Shown piece after piece: positions 12,746 to 24,232 of a stretch of 64,000 nucleotides of DNA (the stretch's first letter is position 1; each line of letters begins with the position of its first letter). The stretch comes from Maratus speciosus (taxonomy: Eukaryota; Arthropoda; Arachnida; Araneae; Salticidae), in assembly GCA_963932465.1 (NCBI GenBank), contig OZ010786.1, positions 598,847,038-598,911,037 of the forward strand. Reading direction: 5' to 3'. The notes beneath the pieces are model-generated. The model did no database searches, was not told where the DNA came from, and saw only the letters and a list, made by a program, of their open reading frames with translations. Made by a program: the position numbers and the translations under genes.

Positions 12746-13309
12746 TGTATGTAACGCACTCTTAAATAGTTATTTGTCAAAAATAACTTAATTAAATGGT
12801 TATTTGTGAATGTTTTTTACATTAAAAATAATTTTCTTCTACTAAATCACTAAAAAATTATGAATGGCTATGAGAATTCTTTTGTATAAATTTGTCTTTT
12901 TTTATTTATAAAACTTTATTATTTATTTAAGTAAGATTTAGCTAGAGATATTCGAAAGTAATTCATAGCTAAAATTATTAGAATAGAATTATTAGAAAGT
13001 AACTGTTAATATTATTTTTCCCCTCTCACTTTCTCTATCATTAAGTATAAATTCAAAATGTTATTATGAAAAGTATTACCCTAGGAGGTTCTTCAAATTA
13101 ACCTTTTCTTACTTCTTAACAAGTACAAGAATTCTTTTGCATAAATTTGTCTTTTTTTATCTATAAAAATTTATTATTTATTTAAGTAAGATTTAGCTAG
13201 TGTTGGAGGAGCCTTCAGCTTGTTCTTGATCTGAAGCAGACGAAAGTCAAGACTGCAGGTACGCATGCGCCAGTTTCGTGATTTCCAGGGTTTGCGTCTA
13301 CTGTCTACT
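12746..13309. other. Unassigned intron DNA
   Basis: A ~250-bp direct duplication is visible: AGAATTCTTTTG(T/C)ATAAATTTGTC with AAGTAAGATTTAGCTAG at about 12871-12953 and again at 13131-13200. Sequence then changes to a less AT-rich block (13200-13310) just before the satellite. Confidence 0.4.
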
Positions 13310-15760
13310 TTGAAACATCACATATTTCACGAAAAAACGAGAAAGAAAATGTAGTCCGCGATAATACGAATTCTCGCGTAGTAGACTAAAGATAAGGAAA
13401 TTTTAAGTAAAAAGAAAGCTTCTTAAAAATATTCCGATAAGTTATAATAAAATTGTATATATTAAATAAAACAATACACAAATAAAAAATCATTATTATA
13501 TGATCCTGAAACATCACATAAATATTCACGAAAAAACAAGGAAGAAAAATGTAGACCGCGATAATAAAAATTACCGCGTAGACTAAAGAAAAAGGTAATT
13601 TTAAGTATTAAGAAGACTCCTTTAAAATATTCATATAAATTATAATAAAATTGTATACATTAAAAAGATACACGAATAAAAAATCATTGCTATCTGATAT
13701 TGAAACATCACATAATTCACGAAAAAACAAGAAAGAAAATGTAGTCCGCAATAATAAAAATTCCCGCGTAGTAAACTAAAGATAGGGAAATTTTAAGTAA
13801 AAAGAAGGGAGACATCTTAAAAATATTCGGATAAATTACAATAAAATTGTATATATTAAAACAATACACAAATAAAAAAATCGTTATTATATGATCTTGA
13901 AACATCACATAATTATTCATGAAAAAACAAGGGAGAAAATTTCGACCGCGGTAATGAAAAATTCCCGCGTAGACTGAAGCAAGGGGAAATTTTAATTGAA
14001 GAGAAGGCTTCTTAAAACTTTTACGATAAAAAATTGTATATATTAAAACGATAGACAAATAAAAAAATCATTATTATATGATTTTGAAACATCACATAAT
14101 TATTCACGAAAAAACAAGGGAGAAAATGCAGCCCGCGATAATACGAATTCTCGAGTAGTAGGCTAAAGATAGGGAAATTTTAAGTAAAAAGAAGGCTTCT
14201 TAAAAATATTCCAACCAATAAATTATAATAAAATTGTATATATTAAAACAATACACAAATAAAAATATCATTATTATATGATCTTGAAACATCACATAAT
14301 TATTTACGAAAAAACAAGGGAGAGAATCTTGACCGCGGTAATAAAAATTACCGCGTAGACTAAAGAAAAAGGTAGTTTTAAGTATTAAGAAGACTCCTTT
14401 AAAATATTCATATAAATTATAATAAAATTGTATACATTAAAAAGATACACGAATAAAAAATCATTGCTATCTGATATTGAAACATCACATAATTCACGAA
14501 AAAACAAGAAAGAAAATGTAGTCCGCAATAATAAAAATTCCCGCGTAGTAGACTAAAGATAGGGAAATTTTAAGTAAAAAGAAGGGAGACATCTTTAAAA
14601 TATTCCGATAAATTACAATAAAATTGTATATATTAAAACAATACACAAATAAAAAAATCGTTATTATATGATCTTGAAACATCACATAATTATTCATGAA
14701 AAAACAAGGGAGAAAATTTCGACCGCGGTAATGAAAAATTCCCGCGTAGACTAAAGCAAGGTGAAATTTTAATTGAAAAGAAGGCTTCTTAAAACTATTA
14801 CGATAAAAAAATGTATATATTAAAACGATAGACAAATAATAAAATCATTATTATATGATTTTGAAACATCACATAATTATTCACGGAAAAACAAGGGAAA
14901 AAATGCAGCCCGCGATAGATAGGGAAATTTTAAGTAAAAAGAAGGCTTCTTAAAAATATTCCAACCAATAAATTATAATAAAATTGTATATATTAAAACA
15001 ATACACAAATAAAAAAATCATTATTATATGATCTTGAAACATCACATAATTATTCACGAAAAAACAAGGGAGAGAATGTTGACCGCGGTAATAAAAATTC
15101 CCGAGTAGACTAAAGTAAAGGGAAATTTTAATTGAAAAGAAGACTTCTTAAAAGTATTACGATGTAAAATTGTATATATTAAAACGATAGACAAATAAAA
15201 AATCATTATTATATGATTTTGAAACATCACATAATTATTCACGAAAAAACAAGGGAGAAAATGTAGACCGCGGTAATAAAAATTCCCGAGTAGACTAAAG
15301 AAAAGAGAAATTTTAATTGAAAGAATGCTTCTTAAAAATATTACGATATAAAATTGTATATATTAAAACGATATAGACAAATAAAAAATCATTATTATAT
15401 GATTTTGAAATATCACATAATTATTCCCGAAAAAACAAGCGAGAAAAATGTAGACCACGGCAATACAAATTACCGAGTAGACAAAAGTAAAGGGAAATTT
15501 TAATTAAAATGAAGATTTCTTAAGAATATTACTATAAATTATAATAAAACTGTACATATATTAAAACGATAGGTACACAAATAAAAATTCATTATTATAT
15601 GATATTGAAACATCACATATTATTTACCCACATCATTCATGAAAAAACAAGGGATAAAACTGTAGACTAAGGTAATAAAAATTACCACGTAGACTAGAGA
15701 AAAAGAACATTTTAAGTAAAAAGAAGACTTCTTCATGTTTTGTTTTGTTTTTCCATCTTT
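13310..15760 (-). repeat. ~190-bp satellite, about 13 copies, with a ~777-bp higher-order period
   Basis: The segment GAAACATCACATA recurs near 13313, 13510, 13702, 13899, 14088, 14287, 14480, 14677, 14863, 15041, 15220, 15406 and 15608. Each unit has CGAAAAAACAAGGGAGAAAAT, CGCGGTAATAAAAATT.CCGCG and AAATTGTATATATTAAAA. Blocks at 13717-14058 and 14494-14835 are almost identical at an offset of 777 bp, or four monomers. The near-identical 113-codon minus-strand frames there are by-products of the repeat, not genes. Confidence 0.85.
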
Positions 15761-17107
15761 TTAGTAATCAGTCATGAATTTTTTGTTAATTAGATAATAA
15801 ATTTTGATTTTAAATAGTACTTTATAAAATATCAAATAGGACATGACGTTCCAGAAATTATAGTTAACTATGTTTTTTTTATAGAGAAGACTTCTTAAAA
15901 ATATTAAGAAAGATAAAATATTTTTTTAATAAATTTTTAATGTGTGTATGTCTGTAGTTATGCAAATTGTGTTAAAGATAAATTACAATAAAATTTTATG
16001 TATTAAAACAATAGACAAATAAGGAATAATGTTTAACGCTTAAATCAGACATGAAACTGGGAAAAAAGGTGGACATTTTTTTCCATCTATATACAATAAG
16101 GCCAAACTTGTATAATTTAGATGCATTTCAACAGTTATTCATACAATAAAATGAATTATAACTGTACATATTATTTTTTTTTGTAACTTAGAAAGTATTA
16201 AAAGAAAAATAAATAAATAACAATAAATGTATAAATTCATTAAATCAAAAAAGAAAATTGGAAACAGTTTGCTAAAAGTATAAATCTATCCAAATGTATC
16301 TGATGAACTTATGTGAAGTACAGAGATTAATTTTTCCAAATAAATGTATTATTTTGAATGATTTGAATGTTTAAGACTTTATTTAAAAGAAAACAAAATC
16401 TCTGTGCTAAATATGTGCACGCCAAATTGATCTTTACTCCAGAAATACATTTCCAAAAATGCATCACATTCACTGAAATTACCGTATATACTCGTGTATA
16501 AGTCGCCCCCCTTCCCCTCCCCTCAATTCTTAAGCAAAATTTTGAGAAAAATGGAATTTTCGTGTATAAGTCGAGCCACATTTCTGGTAGTAGAAAAATG
16601 ATTTGTAATCGAGGATAATAATAATAATAATAACAATAATACATTTTCATTAAATTAGTAAACTTTCCACCTTTCTAATCAGACTTTTTTATTCTTATTA
16701 TTCAGCGTTTTAAAACTGTATAATTATGTAAAACCGGAGAAGCTTAAACTATTTTGAAACGTATTCTCATCAATTCAATGATAATTAAAAATAAATAAAA
16801 ATACTTTGAAAATTCTATTCAAGCCTTATTTACAAGGGTAAACAACTTCTTAAGACTGCTAGAATATATAGTACTTCTCTGTATTATAGGATTTTTAGGA
16901 CAGATACCTAGAAGCATTCTCAAGTTGAACTCTTTTTTTAAAAGAGGATTAAAATGCTGAAAGGAATGCCCCTGTATTGAAGGGAATTCTGTCCCAAGAG
17001 AAAAGTGGTGCAGAACAATTAACAGGGACATTATTGCTGAGCTTTTTTTGTCAATCACAGGGAAATGACCATTGTCCGCTTTTATCTCTCATATGATTAC
17101 AAGGGGC
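15761..17107. other. Intron DNA with a short repeat end, otherwise unassigned
   Basis: 16480-16590 carries CCGTATATACTCGTGTATAAGTCG and a second CGTGTATAAGTCGAG. This motif family is also seen inverted at 21520-21560, so it marks one end of a dispersed repeat. (ATA/ATT)n lies at 16614-16642. No gene is supported. Confidence 0.4.
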
Positions 17108-17229
17108 CTGGTCACCCCTGTGGCAGAATGTGCGCGACGCTGCGACGGGCGTCGCAGACTTTTCAGGGCACCTGCAGACTAAAAAAAAGTACCCCAAATT
17201 TCGACAAATGATCGCCGAAAAAAAAAAAA

Positions 17230-18560
17230 ATCTTCGTTAATTGTTTGCAGAAAAAAAACGTCAATTTCACGAAAGGATCAAGGGAAAAATGCAAATATTA
17301 TCAAAGATTCGGGGAAAAAACGCAAATTTCGTTAAAGGATCGCAAAAAACTCGAATTTCGCCAAAACATCGCTAAAAAACGCGAATTTTGTCAAAGGATC
17401 GCACAAAACGCAAATTTTGCGAAGAATCGCGGAAAAGCGCAAATTTCATTAAAGAATCGCGGATCAGGGGTGATTCTGTTCCGAATTTTCCGAAAAATTA
17501 AGGCAGTCATTTCCGGAAAAAAAAAAAAAAAAATCGGTCATAAATCCGAAAATTCGGACATAAACTATATCGCGAATTTCGACAAACGTTCACCAAAAAA
17601 AAAAACAATTTCGTCAAAATATCACGGGAAAAACGGCAATTTCGTCAGAGAATCGGGAAAAAACGGCAAATTTCCCCAAAAGATCGCGAAAAAACGGCAA
17701 ATTTCCTCAAAAGATCGCGGAAAAGCGACAAATTTCGACAAAAGATCGCGAAAAAACGGCAAATTTCCCCCAAAAGATCACGAAAAAACGGCAAATTTCC
17801 TCAAAAGATCGCGGAAAAACGACAAACTTCGACAAAAGATCGCGAAAAAACGGCAAATTTCCCCCAAAAGATCGCGGAAAAAAGACAAATTTCCCCAAAA
17901 GATTGCGGAAAAAAAACAAATTTCGTCAAAAGATCGCTGAAAAACAGCAAATTTCGCCAAAAGATCGCAAAAAACGACAAATTTCGTCAAAAGAACGCGA
18001 AAAAACGACAAATTTCGTCAGAAGATCACGAAAAAACGACAAATTTCGTCAAAAGATCGCGAAAATACGACAAATTTCGTCAAAGGGCCGCGAACCCCCC
18101 CCCCCCCCCCCCCCCCCCCGATGTATTTCCGAAAATGCGATGGGAATTTCCGAATTTTTTTTTCACTCAGAATCACCCCTGTCGCGGATAGAACTTGAAT
18201 TTATTCAAAGAATTCCGGAGAAAACGCGGATTACTTTAAAGGATCGCGGGAAAAAGCGAATTTCTTCAAAGGATCGCGAAAACACGCAAGTTTTGTGAAA
18301 TATCGGGGAAAAAAATGGAAATTTTGTCAAAGGATCGCGAAAAAAACGTGATTTTCGTAGAGGGACAGCGACAAAAACGCGATTTTCATAAAAGGATTGG
18401 GGGAGAAACGCAAATTCCGTCAAACGATAGCAAACAAATGTGCATTTCGTCAAAGGATCGCAGTTGGAAAACGGGAAATTTGTTAAATGATAGCAGAAAA
18501 AACGCAAAATTCGAAGGATCGTGGTAAAAAGGCGAAATTCTTCAAAGGATCGCGGAAAAA
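17230..18560 (+). repeat. 31-bp minisatellite in and around the nested hAT elements
   Basis: Units of about 31 bp contain GATCGCGAAAAAACG.CAAATTTC and CAAAAG. There are about 7 copies left of the nested element, 14 or more inside it, and about 12 to its right. The unit lacks stop codons in most frames and 31 is not a multiple of 3, so long low-complexity frames open on both strands (for example 17245-17940 plus). The predicted Lys/Arg-rich peptides are not credible proteins. Confidence 0.85.
17457..18189. mobile_element. Nested hAT-type element with 8-bp TSD inside the minisatellite (inner)
   Basis: TCGCGGAT is duplicated at 17457-17464 and 18182-18189. The duplicated sequence is itself part of a minisatellite unit. 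The element (17465-18181) starts CAGGGGTGATTCTG and ends with its exact complement. Its interior also consists of the 31-bp minisatellite, with unit variants slightly different from those outside. It has a 25-C run at 18095-18119 and an A run at 17517-17533. No coding sequence is visible. Confidence 0.85.
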
Positions 18561-18762
18561 ATAAATTAATTAGGTTATATTATAATTAAAATGTAGGTAT
18601 ATTTTTATAATGTTAATCAGTAAGAATCCTATTTATTTTAACGCTTATAATGTTCTTGTTCATAATAAGAAAATTGAAACATGCTACTCCAGCAGACAAT
18701 TTTCATTTCACTAAATTGCTGTCGCAGACACAACCATAATTTTCTGCCACTGGGCTGGTCAC

Positions 18763-18878
18763 TCACCTTCCGATTTCCCCTCGCTAATGTATAGTCTATG
18801 GGCATTTGATGCATTCATATCATAGACGTAACTTGTGCTTTAAAACTAGGGAGGCAAAAGTCTCTAAGCACTTTTGTA

Positions 18879-18939
<61 letters not shown>

Positions 18940-19567
18940 CCTCTGCCCTCCTTCCCATCACCACGAGAGCACACAGACACTGAAAATACTTAAAAATTTA
19001 ATATTATCTCTTATGTCTGATGCAATGTTCAATTAGGAAAAAATGCAAACAAACTTAATAAAAAAATTTCAAAACCTTAGGCTTTCGAAGATTATATTAA
19101 ATGTTAGTGATGGTGATAAAGGGGGTGGATGAGATAAATATGCTTAAACCCTTCATTCAAGGCGGCAAGAAATGATAAAAATTTATTTAAAAAAAAAAAA
19201 TCCCTAGTTGTCGTTTTGATTGGAAAGACTCAGAAATTTTCCTGTGATGCATTTCAGGATACACGGAATAAATTTAGCTTAAGAATTTAAAAATGAATAT
19301 TGTCTTTAAATTTTGAACTCTACCTCTTCACAACGTTCCAACTGAAGAAAATCAAGAAAGAAAACTCATGCTTGGGTTATAGATTATGAAACATTTTCTA
19401 ACATTATTAGAATATAATAATGTTCATGATACAATGAAATGAGATGTCTAGATAAGATAAACAATTACAAAACACAGAACGCAGCTATAAATGCATTTTC
19501 AAGAATTTCTGCCCAAATCAGATGATGTATAAAAATATTAAGCTTAACAAAACCAACTAACCTTAGT
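18763..19567. other. Unassigned intron DNA with a TA microsatellite
   Basis: (TA)n runs from about 18887 to 18937. The rest is AT-rich without a supported frame. Confidence 0.5.
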
Positions 19568-19675
19568 GCCAAAAATATTAATCTTAACATTTTTTTTCAT
19601 GTTTATAATCTTCATTTTTATAAATGAAGATTATAAACATGAAAAAAAGATGTTAAGATAAATATTTTTGATCAG
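19568..19675. repeat. Near-perfect palindrome with ~50-bp arms
   Basis: The left arm reads CAAAAATATTAATCTTAACA then TTCATGTTTATAATCTTCAT. The right arm is its complement after a spacer of about 4 bp (TTAT). A third copy of the right arm lies at 20753-20815, directly after the hAT element. The arms should form a strong hairpin. Confidence 0.75.
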
Positions 19676-19743
19676 AACTCTTCATACACGTAATTTTTAA
19701 CCAAATCGACGTAAAAATCAATGTTTTGTAGAAATTCAAAATG

Positions 19744-20760
19744 AAGATTATTAAGGATGCACCGAATTTTGGCCGAATACCGAATATTCGGCTAACAGGC
19801 GAACCGAATAGTAACTATTCGGCCGAATACCGAATATTCGGCTTGTCAAATACTTTCATATTTCAAAGTTTAAAGGCATTAAAATGTTCAATTTTACATA
19901 ATATTTAAAACAGAAACTTTTATTCTAATAAATAAGAGCTTTTTTCAAGTAAACTTCATGCTGAAAAAAATCTGCTTTGAGTTAATTAAGAAGAGGATAG
20001 TTATAAAAAATTTTAATTAATAAAATTTTTAATTTCATGGCTCCTTCTGAGAATTTAAACGAATGAATAAAATTTTCTTAAATTCTAAAACAAACATTTT
20101 AAAATCAAAGAGAAATTGTGAAAAAATTGGAAGAAAAATTATACAGGATCATATATTATTTGTTTGTCAGGAAGAGATTAAAGTAAAAGTAAATAAATAA
20201 TACAATCTATTCAAATTTTACATGGTGGCAACCTAGCAAAAATAATTGTTCTACTCTCTTTGATAAAGAAAGGAAGTTTTTAAATGCATCCTAGATCGGT
20301 GTCTGGAGTGGGCAATCATTTTCAGAGATTGTAAACATTGTTCTTAGAATCTTAAGAAACAGATTATTTACTGGACAATGTTCAGGAACTTGCATTTGTA
20401 CACAATAAGTTGCTATGAAAATCCTCGTGTTTGATTAATTTTCTTAAATAATACTTACAAACAGCAAATAAATAATGTAAAAACATTATCTTTTATTTAA
20501 ATATGATTCTGTTTCTAATTATTCTGAATATCTTCATAAGTTGACTGTTAAACGTAGAAGTTGTATAAGGTTTTAACAAATAAATTTTAAAAGTTTCTTT
20601 TTAAGTATTTGGTTCGGCCGAATATTTCGATATTCGGCCAAACTGAATATTCGGCATACCGAATAGTTTGATACTCGGCCAAACCGAATATTCGGTAACA
20701 TGGCCGATTAGACCGAATACCGAATAGATACCAAATATTCGGTGCATCCTTAAAGATTAT
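19744..20760. mobile_element. hAT-type element with 8-bp TSD
   Basis: AAGATTAT is duplicated at 19744-19751 and 20753-20760. The element (19752-20752) has terminal TAAGGATGCACCGAA and its complement, a terminus type known from hAT elements. ATTCGG/CCGAAT motifs are dense near both ends (19770-19850 and 20610-20745) and make subterminal palindromes. The central 700 bp are AT-rich with no transposase frame. Confidence 0.88.
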
Positions 20761-21432
20761 AAACATGAAAAAAAATTGTTAAGATAAATATTTTTGGTCA
20801 GAACTCTTCGATTCATTCTAGTTCACACCCAAGTTAGCTCATAAATGGATTTTTAAAAAAAAGAGCAGAGAAAATGGAAATATAAAACTGGCCGTATAAA
20901 GAAATACAAAAGACTAAAGGGGCAAAAGTTAAGTCTTGCCCTGCTCCTGAAAAACAAGAGGTGCATATGCCCCCCTCGCCCCCGCCAGATTACGCCATGA
21001 TTCGTATATTTAAAATATCTCCTCGGGAAATTAATATTTTTAACTTCTATTTTTTGTGTATATTTCCTATTATATTAAGAGACACCTTTTATGTCTCTTA
21101 TTTTCTTAGTTCTCAAAATATTTCTAAAGTATGGACTTAATTTTATAGGAAGTGTTAAAATGTTACTCACAGTTCGCCCACTTTTAACAAATAAAATATT
21201 AAATTCAGCATAGATTTTAGAAATATTTTGAAAACTAAGAAAAAAAAAGACACATCTTTTAAGAAGAGTACACAGAAAAAAGATGTTACAAATATGAATT
21301 TCCCCAGAAGATATTTTAAATGTACGAATGCATCAAAAGTCCATAGACTTAATATTAGGAAGGAGAAATCCGAAGCTGAGTGACCAGCCGACCAGCCCCC
21401 TTAAAAGACTTGTCAATTCGCCGATTATCTGC

Positions 21433-21469
<37 letters not shown>

Positions 21470-22593
21470 GCCTTGTGTATAGGTCGACACCTCCTTTTCT
21501 ACTCCGAAATTTTGTCAAAAATCCTTCGACTTATACACGGGTACATACGATACGGTATCCAGAAGTGTTTTATAAATAGAATAAAATATTCTATTCCAAA
21601 AGAACCTTGTGGAAACTTCCTTACTACATGACTTTCAGATGCTTATAATAAAAGCTTGCCTTTAATTTGATAGTACAGTAATTCAGAAACAAACTCCAAG
21701 GATTTGAGTACACAAAATGTATAATTATTAAGCTTTCCAGACCCCCCCCCCCACCCCCCTCCATATGCTTCTGATATTTTCTTTGCATTTTTGCATCAAT
21801 CCAGAGAATGTCCAAATTTGCTTTTAAAAAGGTGAAATTTATCTTTTAGGAGGAACTCTTTCATGCCTGTTAAATTAATTATTTCCTTTGCTAAAGATAA
21901 GTTATAAAATAAGCATGGCTATAAAATTTATTTGTTTTCTGTTGTATTTAGCATCAAAGTATTCAAATGCATATCCCCTCATAATAATAATAAAGTTTTA
22001 TATAAACGTTTATAATTTACAATATCAATTACTTTAATTTTCAGTAAATGTGCACATGTGCCCATGCGTGGCAATAATAATAATAACAAAACACGTAATG
22101 CATCGATAAGCGAAAAGAAGAATATGCACAAATAAATAATTGTGTAAAGGGTCTTTTATCAGATATTCCTATAAACGTATAAAAGCGAAGATTTCTTTCA
22201 TTTTTCGAAAATTTAGAAATTTGTATTAAAATTTAAAAGCCTTTCGAAGAATTCAAAACTAGAGATTGCCGTGTGACGCAATTAGTTACATTAAACATTT
22301 ATAAAAACTGGTTTAAAAGGCAATAAAAATGAAAAAACTTTTTAAAACACACTACAAAAGGAAAAACTCTTTAAAATAGTATAAAAATGAAAAGTGCAGA
22401 GTGCGTTTCGAAAGAACGTGGTCTTTCTTTGTCATCTTTTTGCACCTGATGAAGAAATACCATGCTCTTTCAAAACGCGCTGTGCATATTTCATTTTCCA
22501 TTTTTATATTGTTTTAAGGAATTTTTCCTTTCTATTGAAATTAATAACATCAATTACACCTGAACAAAAGTTAAATTAGAAGATAAATTTAAT
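20761..22593. other. Intron DNA with repeat ends, no gene seen
   Basis: An inverted pair lies at about 21103-21128 and 21213-21240 (TTCTTAGTT.TCAAAATATTT and complement), part of an unnamed inverted-repeat unit. 21437-21466 is a T run. 21520-21560 (complement of CGTATGTACCCGTGTATAAG) matches the repeat end at 16480. A C run is at 21742-21751. (AAT)n lies at 21982-21992 and 22074-22088. Confidence 0.45.
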
Positions 22594-22600
22594 CACTTAC

Positions 22601-23109
22601 TTGTTAGAAGAAGGAGCTTTGATGACGGCAGAAAATTCACTTGAAATTAAAATGTTTTTCAAACATAAACCCAAATGGCATTTTTCTTTTTCGTGTAGAT
22701 ACAGTAAAGCCGAAAGTATTTCGCGTAGCCACTTCTGAATGTAAACAGTTTTACCAGGCTTGAAAAAATCTTCACTTCTGAGTATAGATATCAAAGAAAA
22801 TGGATGATTTACAGTAATGAAAGCAAACACATCTAGTACTGGCACGTACTGTACACTCAAAAGTTTTAAAACATTGGCATGTTTAAGTCTAGGCCATTCT
22901 GCTATTTCTCGTTTTGAAGCAGCTTCGCTCTGAACCAGTCGAATAATTAATTCCTCAGTTCCTTCACGTGTTTTAGCTGCCAGTATACTATCATCAACAG
23001 TATGTAAAACGTTTAACTTTAATTCTTTTGCTAGAAAATCCTTTACAGCTTCAGGTATTCCGAAGCTTCCTTCGCCAATTTCACCAATTTGACCCGAAAA
23101 ATCTTCCAT
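22601..23109 (-). CDS. Putative pseudokinase, first coding exon
   Basis: The start is the ATG at 23109, giving MEDFSGQIGE. An in-frame TTG lies 21 nt upstream but is not a likely start. The exon ends at a CAA|GTAAGTG donor (22594-22600), phase 2. It encodes 169 residues covering a kinase N-lobe and the start of the C-lobe. The beta-3 lysine position appears to be Arg57 (LIIRLV). The helix-C region is KREIAEWPRLKHANVLKLL. W127-H139 (WLREILSALLYLH) is the alpha-E helix. The catalytic loop is HLGLCLKN (145-152), without the HRD aspartate. The DFG position reads IKAPS. IGEGSFG at 11-17 looks like a glycine loop but lies too far upstream of beta-3. So it has a kinase fold with catalytic residues lost. 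A tyrosine-kinase-like origin is suggested by VPVSYQAPE in exon 2. The gene is not recognised. Confidence 0.7.
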
Positions 23110-23325
23110 TTCCTCTCCAAATTTAAACAAAAGTTTTAGATAATATAGCTTACTTTGAATTCTGTGATAGCGTCGAATATTATTTCATACCGCAATAATC
23201 AGTTACACTCCTTGTTTATAAGTTGCACTATCGTTAACACGTAAATCTCGTGGAGATATTACTATTTCTATATAATCCTAACTTTTCCTTTCAATTTCGC
23301 ATTAAGCTTTTCAGTTTAAATTGAT
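23110..23325 (-). promoter_or_regulatory. Possible promoter and 5'-UTR of the pseudokinase gene
   Basis: On the minus strand a TATAAA box lies at 23220-23215, about 105 bp before the ATG, which would put transcription start near 23187. A CACAG acceptor-like site near 23161-23166 could instead end a 5'-UTR intron. Both are guesses from sequence only. Confidence 0.25.
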
Positions 23326-23560
23326 TTCTTCTATATAATATGCATCCAATAAAGCAATAATAAATCAGAATTTTTCAATACTTACAGTTCTTCAGTTCAA
23401 AGAGAGAATTGATTTCTTCTATAATATACACCCAATAAAGCAATAATAAATCGGATTTTTTCAATAGATTTCTTCTGTTCAGAGAGAGGGGATTGATTTC
23501 TTCTATAATATACAACCAATAAAGCAATAATAAATCAGAATTTTTCAATACATAGAGTTG
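23326..23560 (+). repeat. ~84-bp tandem repeat, three copies, just upstream of the pseudokinase gene
   Basis: TTGATTTCTTCTAT..AATAT is followed by CCAATAAAGCAATAATAAATC and TTTTTCAATA at about 23322, 23407 and 23492. The three copies are very similar. They lie 215-450 bp upstream of the start codon, in the expected promoter region. Confidence 0.75.
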
Positions 23561-24232
23561 AAACTATCGACAAACTTTCCAAAAAGTACTAAGTTGCTGG
23601 ACCACGTGCATGGAATAAAAACAAACACTGAAATTTCCAACGTATTGGGTTGGAAGTGAAAGTGCAAATAGTATTGTATTGTATGGGATAAAGACTAGCC
23701 CAACCTCAAAATCTTCCTACACCACCTTTCATGATAATGGACCAGACAAATAGTAGCAACAAACAACTTCTACGAAAAGGAGGGGGGTCCGACAATATAA
23801 TGTATATTCCCTGGAGAAAATTGTTTACTCCCCACAGGTGAAATTGCGTCTTCTTATCCAGTGCAGTTCTAGGGGTCCTTGCCCTGTCTGGAGGCCCTCT
23901 TTCCCACCCCCGACTTTCAAAACCAGATTCTAATTTGATATTTGCGTATCTGATTCTCAAGTCAGTCATATTAAAATAGACAAGAATTTTAATAAATATA
24001 AACGTAAGAATAGTTAAAAATAAAACTAACTTTTATTTAACTTATATTAGTCTATTTATTTATTTATTTATTTATTTATTTGAGATACAAAGATAATTAC
24101 TTGAAAAAAAAATATTTTATTTTGTTGGCTATATTTTAAACTATTTATTCTATATTATTTTGAATTTCTTATACAGAAAGCATACGTAGAACCGTTAAAT
24201 AAAATGGATGTTCCATGAACAGGAACATTACG
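23561..24232. other. Unassigned DNA
   Basis: This includes a moderately GC-rich block (23700-23920) of unknown origin and the first copy of the repeat described at 23915-26525. (TTTA)n lies at 24052-24080. Confidence 0.35.

Larger units (their letters stand above)
17108..18762. mobile_element. hAT-type element with 8-bp TSD, carrying a 31-bp minisatellite (outer)
   Basis: CTGGTCAC is duplicated at 17108-17115 and 18755-18762. The element (17116-18754) begins CCCTGTGGCAGAA and ends with the complement of CCCAGTGGCAGAA. Secondary inverted motifs near the ends contain GTCGCAGAC on both sides. The interior is almost wholly minisatellite plus a second nested element at 17465-18181. There is no transposase frame. 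Confidence 0.85.

Noticed and set aside
13717..14835. Two near-identical 113-codon minus-strand frames
   Set aside because: Created by the ~777-bp higher-order repeat of the satellite. No protein features.
17245..18298. Long Lys/Arg-rich frames on the plus strand and Phe-rich frames on the minus strand
   Set aside because: They are translations of the 31-bp minisatellite, which lacks stops in most frames, and cross transposon boundaries.
22636..23130. IGEGSFG near the N terminus as the ATP-binding glycine loop of the kinase-fold gene
   Set aside because: It lies about 40 residues before the beta-3 strand, with a better beta1-beta2 region (LNVLHTVDDS) in between that lacks the glycines.
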